Source: Aquatica leii
Lineage: Eukaryota; Arthropoda; Insecta; Coleoptera; Lampyridae
Reading direction: 5' to 3'
NCBI GenBank assembly: GCA_035610365.1
Contig: CM069438.1
Coordinates: forward strand, 54,246,837-54,310,836
Length of the DNA: 64,000 nt
Under the pieces are notes generated by a model. The model was not told the origin of the DNA and ran no database searches. It saw only the letters and a program-made list of their open reading frames with translations. The translations under genes were made by a program, and so were the position numbers. Positions 1 through 9,279 of this stretch are shown in pieces; position 1 is the stretch's first letter, and every line of letters begins with the position of its first letter.

Positions 1-105
1 ATGGTTCTGCGTTACCTATTGCGTTCACTAATGTTTTTAAGCTTTCCCTTTTTCTTTTCCTGATCTCCTTATAGTATTAATTTCTAATTTCTTTATATTC
101 AGATT

Positions 106-1085
106 TCAGCGTCGCTCTGTCTTCTGTGTTTTGTTCTTTTTGTGTCTGGCTCTCATTGTTGCCTTTCTTAATTCGTTGAGATTTTTGTCCCACCATTTTA
201 CTGGGCGTTTGACGATAGTTTTTTCTGGGATTGTTTTTTTACACGCTTTCTGGAGTACGTGTGTGATACTTTTTGTTAGTGTTACCGTTTCCGTTTCATT
301 TCTCGGTATGGTAGTACAGTATTTTTGTGCCAGGTTTGTTATTTTTACGTTGAACTCATCCCAATTGGCCCTCTTTAATGCGTACCTTTTTACTGTCTTT
401 TTTAGGAGTTGTTCGTTTTCTCTGGTTTCTACATTCCAGCGTATAACTCTGTGGTCACTCCTGGTTGCTTCTCTATCCACGGTTCAGTTGCTGATTCTTC
501 CTGCGATGTTTGGCGTGGATAGCGTTGCATCTATATTTGTTTCGCCATGGTGATTGTATGTGCGTGCTTGTCCTGGTCGGTTGTGCACCACCAGGCGTGT
601 TTGGGCTATAGTTTCCTCTAGCTTTTTGCCGCTCTCGTCAGTGGTTTGACTATGCCACTGTACCGAGTTGGAGTTGGCATCCATACTTATTAAGGCATCG
701 CACGGCGTGATTGTCTCTATAATTTTTTTTGTATTTTTGCTAAATATTTTTCGATATTTTCTTCGAATCTGCAGTATATGGATATCAGGTAAATACTTTT
801 TTGGTTTGTTTTTAACTCCACGCATACTGTGGTTTTATCGGAGAATTGGTGCAGTTTTGTCACTGTATATTCTGGGTTGTTTACTATGATTGCAGCATAT
901 TTTTGGGCTTGTGGTTGGCCTCCGGAGATCACTGTACTGTGTTGGCCGTATCCCGGTATTCTTCCCTTATAATTATAAGGCTCTTGTATTAGAGCTACGT
1001 CTATGTTATTGTTTTCAATAAACGTTCTTAGTTCATCTGTTGTCCTCCTCGTCTTTTGGAGAATAAGTTGGACCATTTTGATCAC
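106..1085 (-). pseudogene. Broken APE-type endonuclease domain of R1-clade LINE ORF2
   Basis: Three overlapping minus-strand frames together spell one endonuclease. The N-terminal part (717-1085) carries LIQEPYNYKGRIPG. The middle part (484-825) carries the MDANSNSVQWHS block and then NIDATLS. The C-terminal part (106-480) carries SDHRVIRW. These are the expected active-site blocks of an exonuclease-endonuclease-phosphatase fold enzyme that nicks target DNA for target-primed reverse transcription. A frameshift near 735 and a stop near 483 break it, so no active enzyme can be made. Downstream, towards base 1, lysine/arginine-rich linker continues into a reverse transcriptase that lies outside the window. 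Confidence 0.75.
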
Positions 1086-1199
1086 TTTGTCATGCCCGGT
1101 TGAGTTTAGTCCTTTTGTGTTGGGTTTCTGCTTGTGTCTGTAGTTAGTCGTTTTTATATCTTTTGTTAATTATTGTTTATCCATAATTAACTTTGTTTA

Positions 1200-2750
1200 G
1201 ATGGGTTTCTATTGCGTGTTTATATGCTGGGCAATTTTCGCTTTGTGTACTATGCTCGTTGGCTTACCATATCTCTTGCAGTTGGCACATTTAGTAGTGC
1301 GCCTTTTTTTCGCAATCTTTATAGGTGTGCGCTGTCTCTGCACAGTGTCCGCATCTGTTCTGTGTTTCGCGACAGTATTTTGCTATGTGTCCATATCCCA
1401 GGCATTTAAAGCCCTTGTTATTTTTACATGGTCCCTAATTCGACACCTTTGCCATTCTATGTATACATGTCCTTGCTTGAGTAGTATCTCCCGTTCTTTT
1501 GAGTTCATTTCGATAATCCAATGAACATTGTCTCCTTGTTTGGGCCCGGTTTTATAACACCCTTGTATTATGTTTTAGTTTATTAATTATGTGGCTTCTT
1601 CGTCGCTGGTAGCTATGTTTTGTCTAACTATGGCTTCTTTCATCTGTTGTTCATCGATAGTTTTTTTGACATCGTATATGATTATCCTTGAGTTTTTTGG
1701 CTTTGGTTTCTCCATAACTAGTCCCGCTTCTATTAGGTATTTGTTTTTAATTAGTAGTTTAGCCTGGTTCTTTTTATGCTGACCCCTGTTTTAGACGGCT
1801 TTATTAATTTCTCGAGTTTGTTTTTTACATCTTTACTTGACTTATAGGTTTCTTTGTCGTTGGGTCTTATTATCACGATCTCCTGTTTTCCCTACTTCAT
1901 TTCTTCCATGTTTGTGGGTCTTATTACTTTGGCCGCTTTAGAGTATGCCTTTGGTTTTGGCGCATGACTTACTGGAGCATTTGACGTCTGCTGTTTATCT
2001 CGCTTTAAGACGTTTCTCGTGTCTTTCTGTTGATCTCTTTCCGTCTCGAGTTTTGCATACTTTATACTGAGTGCCATTGCTTCATTTCTGACGTCTCTTA
2101 TTCTCTAGTTTATTTCCATTACTGAAGCTATTGTGAGTTTTCTTGTGAGTTCAGTCAGTGTATGATCTAGATTGTCAATTTTTGTTAGCAATTTGTTTAT
2201 TGCGACTGTTTATTTTTTCTCCTACTCTGCCGGTCTCGGTGTCATCTGTTTCATAATCTTCTTCTGATCCGCTTACTGGGTCAGAGTCAAAGTTGGTTTG
2301 TTTTATGCTTAGTCGTCTGACCATTTTTGATTTACTCCTAGTGGCTTGCTTGTCTTGTGTTACTGCTCGTCGTAGCGGAGTAGCACATTCACTATTTCCG
2401 GAACTACTATGGCTAGTTGATTGTATATTGTCTCTTATCGCACGTTTGTTCCTAGCACTTATATTTATAACACTTTTACTCGTTTCACTGAGTTCTATTG
2501 GGGGGGAGGGTCATTATCTTTATTTTTTATATGAGGGTTGCGGTGGTTGTGATTTGGCCGGGACAAGGATTTTTATTACGCTCTTTAGGCGGGACCTTGT
2601 CACCGTTATTCTTCTTCGGTTCCGCGAAGGCACACAACCTGAGTGGCGCCTTCGATATATTCTTTTTTGGTTAATAAGTAATTTTTGTCTTTTATGCACT
2701 GGCAGGTACTCAGCTGCCGTTAATCACTTTTGTTTACACACTGTATAAAT
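1200..2750 (-). pseudogene. Decayed gag-like ORF1 of the R1-clade LINE, with CCHC zinc knuckles
   Basis: On the minus strand between about 1445 and 1210 there are nucleic-acid-binding knuckles. The first reads CLGYGHIAKYC and has lost its leading cysteine. The second is intact (CGHCAETAHTYKDC, CX2CX4HX4C). The start of a third is out of frame after a stop. An upstream fragment at 1892-2077 is charged and fits a gag linker. ORF1 proteins of this class coat the element RNA. Multiple stops and shifts make the whole ORF non-functional. The N-terminal limit is uncertain; 2750 is simply where coding texture fades. Confidence 0.55.
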
Positions 2751-3120
2751 TTCGCGCTGGCGCACTACAACGGGCAATACGATAATTGTTCCGTTGTCCC
2801 CGAAGAGGTTGGTGAGTGTGTATTTTAACCGCCTCTAACATGAGGAACCGACGCTGTTTGCAGCCGCCCATTCTGGGTCAGATGCTGCTGTGTTTCACCA
2901 CGTCCGCCGCCCAATTTGGGTCAGACGCGGTCATGGCTACTCTTACTTAGTTTAGCCTGCAGGTCAATGCAGTTGCCCGGGGTGTGGCATTTGGAACCAT
3001 AAGTAAGAGTTGAGTGCCCTGTGGAGTCCAGTCTCTAAGACCCACCTTCTGTCGAAGACACTTGGTGCGACCGGCCTTGGTTAAAGATACTACCCCTCCA
3101 GGAGTACCTTGGAGGAAAAG

Positions 3121-3488
3121 TAACTGTGAGTATTGTACTTCTTATTTTTAATTTCTTATTACTTTGTTCGGTCGTTTGTACCTCCGGCTGTACGCACATA
3201 CCCCGTTGTTATCATAATTAACTAACAAGTTTTGTTTTGTGTGTAAGACGGTGCGCTGTGGTTCCTGACTTTATCGTAAATTGCACTTTGCGATTACCAT
3301 GTATAATTACAATTTTTTTTGTTGTTGTCAGAATGTAAAAGTTTAGGCCAACAAATTCGCTTAATTGTACGACGTGTTGCCCACTTGCGGGGCTTATCTC
3401 ATATCTTGTATGGGAAATCGACCTACGTTCTAGCATTTATGTAAAAATTCCTCGTTCTTTATCTTTAACTGTGATAAAATAAACGTAC
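3121..3488. other. Unassigned AT-rich spacer
   Basis: No convincing gene is seen. A 72-residue minus frame at 3218-3436 has no recognisable motif. The stretch separates the LINE remnant on the left from the proposed end of the gypsy 3' LTR at 3489. Confidence 0.4.
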
Positions 3489-3925
3489 TGTAACGAATGT
3501 CATTATTAAAACTAATTTATTTAAACTACTAAAAATATTTTTACTTATACTAGAAATACGTACACTTTTAAATTAACCGAACTAATTAAATCTAATAATA
3601 TTTTTAAAAAAAATTATATATATATAGCGCTATCACTTACACGAAGATAAGATAAAGTCCGCGGATAATTCACACACTTGTTTCCACTAAAGTCACGTAC
3701 TTCGTAGATTTATTTATAACACGCGTTAACGACTTATTTATTTAAACTTGAATAATCTTCTTAACACTGCTGTCTTCGCATTACGGCAATAACTGACCTA
3801 CGATTTGTTTCTTCGGTATTTATACACATTTTGGAAATCCTTCTCGAGTGTTCCATATTTTTTGATATACGTTCTAGAAGATGGATAACAACTTCGAGAA
3901 GGGTATTGATTTTGAGAACGTTTCA
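3489..3925 (-). repeat. 3' LTR of the macro-domain gypsy element
   Basis: Just inside the element is a purine run (TAAGGAGGGGGCAG on the minus strand), followed by TGAAACGTTCTC. The same start recurs at 8209 at the other end of the element. A TATAAATA promoter box (minus; plus 3817-3824) sits in the U3 region. The end is placed at a TTACA just before GTAC because LTRs end in CA; this boundary is an inference. Confidence 0.6.
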
Positions 3926-4050
3926 CTGCCCCCTCCTTAGGACTGTTCTGTCCCAGAACAGAAGACTGGATGCGACACCGGTAGAAAGAATCGTAGCGAT
4001 AGCGGCAGCTTCCTCCATTTCGGCAACTTCCTTGACCATAAAAATAACAG

Positions 4051-4806
4051 TCAATGGATTGACTGACCCAATATTCTTCTTGGTTGGTAACTACAAACCA
4101 ACACTTGAACGCCTGTTCCTCGGAAGACGACCTTCAACATGTTTCGAACTGTCCTCCAATTCAGTTGATCTAAGCCACAACCAAGCTTGGGTACTGCCAA
4201 CTTCTTTACATGATGGAACTTCATTTCTCTCTTAAGATTCCATAATGTTCGCCACAGATTTTTGTATAAGGGCTTGGTACGTGAGTATTTTTCGGTGACC
4301 AAATAGAAAACGAAGCGTCTGCCACCACGTAGTCCTAAAACTTTTCCGACTGCCGGTTGCTGTCTTTGTAATTCATCTAGCTGCTCAAACTTCTTTTTAA
4401 ACACGACTGCAACCCCTCTGGACATGTCAAGATCCTCGCTCACGAAATGTGCGTAATCTTTTTGTGTCTGGAACAGGTCTTGTTGTTTCTCGGTAGTAAC
4501 TCCGAACCTAGCTTTTCCAGAACCTCCGTATAAGTTCATAAACTGCTCGAACTCCATTTCTTCGATTTGATTCCTGGTTCTGTTGCTTATCACTCTGGTT
4601 TGGACCTGAACTTCCGTATTGTGGTTATCGCCAGCAAACGGGGCTAGACAATCGATGTGGACCACTTTTGGCTTGCTTCTGGACGGTTTTCGGATGCGAT
4701 ATATGACGTCATTAATACGCTGCATGACTTCATAGTGGCCCTCCCATTGCTTTTGCAGCTTCGGCAACAAACCACGTCTCCTTTGAAGATTATACAACCA
4801 GACCAA
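4051..4806 (-). pseudogene. Integrase C-terminal region fused to an OARD1/TARG1-like macro domain
   Basis: The 251-residue frame starts inside the integrase C-terminal segment: residues 1-60 carry the WEGHYEV and VVHIDCLAPF blocks usual before the end of gypsy Pol. After a linker, residues about 105-240 form a macro domain of the OARD1 (terminal ADP-ribose protein glycohydrolase) type: SEDLDMSRGVAVVFKKKF, then FYLVTEKYSRTKP, then PKLGCGLDQLNW. The aspartate after GCGL (residue 203) matches the catalytic Asp of TARG1. The position of the TARG1 catalytic lysine reads Glu (residue 162), with Lys next to it. Known macro domains of this class bind or remove ADP-ribose; activity here is unknown. 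The frame is joined to the upstream integrase by one frameshift near 4806. Confidence 0.8.
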
Positions 4807-5735
4807 ATCGTTAGGTTGAAACCCACCATTTTGTCTTCATTCTGTCGCTGGGAATTTGTGTGTTTTTCATACACTTCGTCTAGCTTCTTGGTCAGTTTGC
4901 TGACGTAATCTTCTCCAGCAACTTCTTCTTTCGGGTTTCGTCCAAATTGAAGGTCGCATGGCAATCGTATTTCGCGACCGAGCATCACACAGGATGGTGT
5001 TTGGCCTGTGCTTTCGTGAACAGATAATCGGTATGCCATTAGGAAAAGGTGCAAGTACTGATCCCAGTCTCTTTGGTGTTCGTACACTACCTTGAGTAAG
5101 TACTTGCCCATTGCTCGATTCATCCGCTTAACCATGCCATCAGATTGAAGATGGAGAGGCGTCGTCCTAGTTTTCTTAATTCCCAACAGTCGGCAAACTT
5201 CTTGAAACAGCCTAGACTTAAAATTGCGGCTTTGATCGGAGTGTAATTCCAACGGAACTCCAAACCGACAGAAAAACTCTTTTATTAATACGTCTGCGAC
5301 TGTAGCTGCTTCTTGATTGGGTATAGCGTAAGCCTTGGTCCATTTCGTGAAATAATACATCGCCACTAAGATGTATTTATTTCCCGAATCGGATTCTGGG
5401 CATGGTCAATGTCAATCGCTACTCTTTCCAAAAGCCTTCCTACGTTGTATTGCGTCATGGGTGCTTTGAGTTTTCTCGCTGGACCATTTCCTGATGCGCA
5501 GATCGTGCATTTACGGCACAATTTCATGACGTCCTCTTTGCAGTTTATCTAGTAGAATCGTTCTCGCACTTTACCCAACGTCTTGTTAATGCCAAAGTGT
5601 CCTTCTGATGTTCCATCGTGGAGATGCTTCAACACTTCTGACACCCTGCTTTTTGGCACTACCAACTGTAGTTTGTTTCCCGTGCTCTCGGCACTTTCTA
5701 GGGATCGTTTAAGAAGACCGTCTTCTACTATCAAG
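4807..5735 (-). pseudogene. Gypsy integrase zinc-binding and catalytic core, broken
   Basis: Minus-strand frame 5734-5549 ends in an HHCC half-motif (HLHDGTSEGHFG). The CRKCTICASG cysteines follow in another frame near 5520-5480. The catalytic core (5366 to about 4810) shows SDQSRNF, with the second catalytic Asp. It then has LQSDGMVKRMNR, where the usual Glu of the D,D-35-E triad is replaced by Lys. Integrase inserts the element cDNA into host DNA; this copy has lost a catalytic residue as well as its reading frame. It lies between RNase H and the macro-domain segment. Confidence 0.8.
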
Positions 5736-5740
5736 GAGTC

Positions 5741-6491
5741 CTACTGCGCCCAGTACGTTTTGATGTTTCTGCTCAAAGCACTCACTTCTTCCCAGGTTGG
5801 TCGTCGGCCGCTTTCTTTCCAGTGCAGGAGTAGTCTTAATTCAGGATCGTTTTCTTGTTTGCGACGTAACTGCCCAGGTTCCCACTCATCATCAACCATA
5901 GCAGTTCTCCGGAGGCATTCGACCTTTTGTTCAAGTCGCGAACAATGGCTGCAATCCACCGGACATGGTCTTCTGGACAAAGCATCAGCGTTCCGATGAC
6001 TGCTTCCGGCACGGTGTTCTGTGTCATAATCATACTCTTGCAGTCTTTCGATCCATCTTGCCACTTGTCCTTTTGGCTTACGGAACTGCAGTAGCCATTT
6101 TAAAGCGGCGTGATCTGTTCTCAGTAAAAATTTTTGTCCATACAAATACTTGTAGAAATGTTTGTTGGACTAACCGACTGCTAACAGCTCCCTCCTAGTC
6201 ACGCAATAATTCCTTTCTGACCTGGACAAAATCTTGCTAAAATACGCAATAACTTTTTCTTGTCCATCTTGAACCTGCGAAAGGACCGCGCCTATGGCCA
6301 GATTGCTTGCGTCGGTATCCAAAACAAATTTTCCGTCTTCTCTTGAATAACTAAAAATCGGCGAAGTGACTAGGGCCTGTTTTAGTTAAAATTTTCGCAG
6401 TCTTCATTCCATCTAAATTCTGCTCTTTCTTCCGTCAATTTTGTCAATGGTTTGGCAATGTTGTTAAATCCGGGTACAAATCGTCTATAAC
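5741..6491 (-). pseudogene. Gypsy RNase H and connecting RT thumb region, broken
   Basis: The frame at 5741-6145 carries the RNase H blocks LLRTDHAALKWLL and RNADALSRRPC. The preceding stretch up to 6491 carries YRRFVPGFNNIAKPLTKLTEE, the conserved segment just after the reverse transcriptase. RNase H removes the RNA strand during cDNA synthesis. At least one stop and shift separate the pieces near 6150-6380. The right edge is the LINE insertion point; the same reading continues at 7462. Confidence 0.8.
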
Positions 6492-6498
6492 AGGTGCA
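6492..6498. repeat. Left target-site duplication of the nested LINE (AGGTGCA)
   Basis: AGGTGCA at 6492-6498 is repeated at 7455-7461, directly after the LINE poly(A). One copy lies on each side of the insertion inside gypsy pol. Confidence 0.85.
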
Positions 6499-7454
6499 TA
6501 TAATTGATAAAGACTTAAGCTTTATTAAGGATATAAAGTATGTCACGGATAAGGCCATCAAATGTATATAGGCATTAGGTAGAATACTACCCAACATAGA
6601 GAGAGCCAGAGCATCGAGAAGAAAGGTCCTCGCAAGTGCAGTGGACTCAATAGTTTTGTATGCCGCCAATGTATGGGCCGAAGCAACTAAATGGAAGGTG
6701 GTAACTAAATTGCTCAACAGAGTCCAGCGACTTATTGCGATAAGAGTTACCAGTGCGTACAGAACGGTAGCATCGCAAGACGTAATGATAATAACCGGGC
6801 TGGTACCACTACACATTATGGCAAAAGGCAGAGAAGGCTATTGGGACAGGGATAAAATATTAAATGAATGGCAAAAGGAATGGAACACAAGGACCTCGTG
6901 GACGAAATCGCTAATACCGGACGTACGAAAATGGGTGACAAGAAACTCCGGGGAAATTAACTACTATTTAACGCAATTTTTAACAGGTCACGGGGAAAAC
7001 GGTATATATTTAAAGAAATTTAAAATAAAGAGAAATGAAAATTGTGTAGATTGTAATAACGTGGACGGTACTGACCATGCCATATTTAAGTGCGCGAGGT
7101 GGGATAGTAAAAGGATAGAAGTAAATCTGAAACTAGGAACCAAACTAACACCAAATAATATAATAGAAACTATGTTGGTAAAGGAGGAGTACTGGGCAAT
7201 TATTAATGAATACTGTGTGCAAGTCATTAAAACCAGAGAACAAGAAACCAGAGAAAAACAAAGTAGGAAGTGAGCTAAAGGCAGAGTGACCCCGTGATGA
7301 AATTCGAGAGCGGTACCCGGGTCATTAAAATATGAAGAAGACGAGGAGTGGTTTTAGCCGGTAGGCGCCTTGTCAAGAGACAGGTGAATCCGGCACACCC
7401 CGATAATAACGAGAGTCTTTAGAAGATTTCCACCCCTCCAAAAAAAAAAAAAAA
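6499..7454 (+). mobile_element. 5'-truncated R1-clade-like LINE inserted in the gypsy element
   Basis: The insert is about 956 bp. It begins in the C-terminal half of a reverse transcriptase, has a 3' UTR ending in ATTTCCACCCCTCC, and finishes with an A tract at 7441-7455. It is flanked by a 7-bp direct repeat (AGGTGCA). Removing the insert and one repeat copy brings the two sides of the gypsy reading frame back into phase, which fixes both ends. The LINE therefore inserted after the gypsy did. The 5' truncation is typical of incomplete target-primed reverse transcription. Confidence 0.88.
6590..7273 (+). pseudogene. C-terminal end of an R1-clade LINE ORF2 (RT thumb and CCHC)
   Basis: The open frame from about 6590 reads ASRRKVLASAVDSIVLYAANVWA, the conserved block after the RT palm. 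A C-terminal zinc motif follows (CVDCNNVDGTDHAIFKC, CX2C...HX4C), and the frame ends at a TGA at 7271-7273. A shift upstream near 6570 breaks the link to the rest of the RT. This piece lacks the catalytic YADD region, so it is inert. Confidence 0.75.
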
Positions 7455-7461
7455 AGGTGCA
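7455..7461. repeat. Right target-site duplication of the nested LINE (AGGTGCA)
   Basis: Second copy of the 7-bp duplication. Its first A is shared with the poly(A) tail. Confidence 0.85.
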
Positions 7462-8060
7462 CAACCCAAGGAAACTTCGGACCTGATGTTTGTCGATTGG
7501 TCTTGGCCATGCTTGCACTCCTCGAATTTTGTCTGGGTCAGCCTTTATTCCATCTCTAGATACGACGTGGCCCAGATATTGTACTTCCTTCTTAAATACG
7601 TGGCACTTTGTTGGGCTCAGTTTGAGATTAGCCCCACGTAGTCGCTGAAACACTTCCTTCAAGTTGCTCAAGTGTTCTTCAAACGACCTTCCAACCACGA
7701 TCACGTCGTCCAGGTAAACCAAGCACGTCTTCCAAGACAATTCATCTTTATCAAACGCTCGAACGTTGCAGGAGCGTTACACAGGCCGAAGGGCATCACA
7801 GTGTACTGCCACAAACCAGTTCTAATCGTAAAAGCTGTTTTTTCACGATCCTTGGGTTCTAATTCTACCTGCTAGTATCCACACTTAAATCTAACGTAGA
7901 AAACCACTGGGATCCTGACAGGGTCTAGCGTATCGTCAATTCTGGGTAAAGGGTACCTGTCCTTTTTGGTCACGTGGTTTAGCTGCCTGTAGTCTACGCA
8001 AAACCTCGTTGATGCATCCTTCTTCTTTAAGAGTACCACTGAGGATGCCCATGAGCTACT
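7462..8060 (-). pseudogene. Gypsy reverse transcriptase, broken
   Basis: The minus-strand frame at 8210-7872 contains [22 protein letters not shown] and [21 protein letters not shown]. The frame at 7740-7354 contains LVYLDDVIVVG (the YLDD variant of the catalytic YxDD box), then VQYLGHVVSRDGIKADPDKI and VRSFLGLC up to the LINE insertion. A frameshift lies between 7740 and 7872. The N-terminal side ends abruptly at the fused 5' LTR remnant near 8060, so protease and gag are gone. Confidence 0.85.
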
Positions 8061-8209
8061 TCGCATTACGGGAATAACTAACCTACGATTTGTTTGTTCG
8101 GTATTTATACACATTTTGGAAATCCTTCTAAGTGTTCCATATCTTTCGGTATACGTTCTAGAAGATGGATAACAACTTCTAGAAGGCTCTTGAATTTGAG
8201 AACGTTTCA
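8061..8209 (-). repeat. 5' LTR remnant of the macro-domain gypsy element
   Basis: About 149 bp that match 3773-3925 closely, including the TGAAACGTTCTC start and the TATAAATA box (plus 8102-8109). It is fused directly to reverse transcriptase codons. This shows a deletion of the rest of the LTR, the primer site, gag and protease. Confidence 0.75.
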
Positions 8210-9279
8210 ATACTCTTCTTTACTATTTATGTGTTGTCGCTTACAGCTCAGAATAGACTAAACTCATTTCCCCTCTCCGTTTTGGCGTTTTTTAAACTTG
8301 TTTGATAACTTAGCACCACGAAACTCACGATCCAATCACCGAAGCAACTAAGCTAGTCGCCACTATTAAAGCACATACTAGGAAGAATTGAACACTTATT
8401 ATAAGTCGTGTACTATGACCAAAAATATACGTAAAAAATAACTACACGTAAAATTTCCCATTGTAGAAAAACGTTATAAAGACGATTGTGTGTTTACTTA
8501 GTTGTTTAGAGAGAATTTCTAGAAGAGAAAAAGTATTAGAGACGGAATGCGTGACTTTCTAGGAGAAGTTGCCTAACGAAAAATCTTTTTCGTCAAGACA
8601 CAACAACAAACAGCAACCACAAGAAGCTTTGGTTAAAACAATAAATTTTAGTTGAGTCTCACTTCAAAGAGTTTCACTTAAAAGAACAAAACTAAATTTA
8701 ATCAAAACAACCTTCCAAGAAGATTTTCTACAAGCTTTTTAACTTATGATCTTAAGAGCACCTGATAATGACAAAATGGCCGTTTACCTTTCGACATCGC
8801 CCAACCACTGCGCAACATATTAAAAAGCGCGTTGTAAATAGTAACGCTGAACATAATTCACTCATTTCTTACAAGTGAATTTGAAATGAGGAATGAAATT
8901 AAGCGTTGTTGTGTGAGCGTACGTATCATCAGTATCTTGGCAGCACGCGCCCGAAACGCATCAAAAATAAACCAAGACGCGTATATTTTATTTAATTTCA
9001 TTCCCGAACGAACAACAACAGTATCGACAAAAACATAGTTAATTAAGGGACTAATTAAGAGTGTAAAGTGGTGTGCCCGTTTTTAATTAAGCGCCTAAGC
9101 GTGATGGCAATAGTTTTAGAAGTTAATAGGAAGATAGCCAAGCACAATTGACTTTTTAACCCGCCTTCAAGTACCACTATAAACACTTTAATTCGCATCT
9201 TTAAATTAAGATCTTGAAATAGTTGAATAAATTACGGTATAATGTAAGGCTGAAAATTAATATTTTAATTGGGGATTAG
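8210..9279. other. Intergenic region upstream of the beat-like gene
   Basis: No open frame or recognisable repeat is seen. It should contain the promoter and 5' UTR of the gene starting at 9280, but no core promoter element stands out enough to place. Confidence 0.4.

Larger units (their letters stand above)
1..3120 (-). mobile_element. R1-clade non-LTR retrotransposon, 5' part, truncated by the left window edge
   Basis: Read on the minus strand, this block has the order of an R1-type LINE: a decayed gag with zinc knuckles (about 2750 to 1200), then an APE-type endonuclease (1085 to 106), then the start of the linker before reverse transcriptase, which runs off the window at base 1. Many frameshifts and stops show it is dead. 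The endonuclease opening with a LIQEPY motif is typical of R1/TRAS/SART-like elements. The 2750-3120 stretch has no coding signal and is probably the 5' UTR of the element, though I cannot fix its 5' end. The plus-strand reading frames here are T-rich shadows. Confidence 0.7.
3489..8209 (-). mobile_element. Decayed gypsy-type LTR retrotransposon with a macro-domain extension, interrupted by a LINE
   Basis: Minus-strand order: 5' LTR remnant (8209-8061), reverse transcriptase, RNase H, integrase, macro domain, polypurine tract (3926-3939), 3' LTR. The two LTR starts share about 150 bp with roughly a dozen differences by eye, so the insertion is old. Gag, protease and the rest of the 5' LTR are deleted, because the 5' LTR joins directly to reverse transcriptase near 8060. 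A LINE (6499-7454) lies inside the RT/RNase H region. The bases flanking the LTR ends, GTAT and GTAC on the minus strand, could be a mutated 4-bp target duplication. Frameshifts and stops throughout make it non-autonomous. Confidence 0.8.

Noticed and set aside
1201-2748. Plus-strand hydrophobic reading frames (107 and 151 residues) resembling membrane proteins
   Set aside because: They are antisense to the A-rich LINE gag. T-rich antisense naturally gives Phe/Leu/Val-rich frames.
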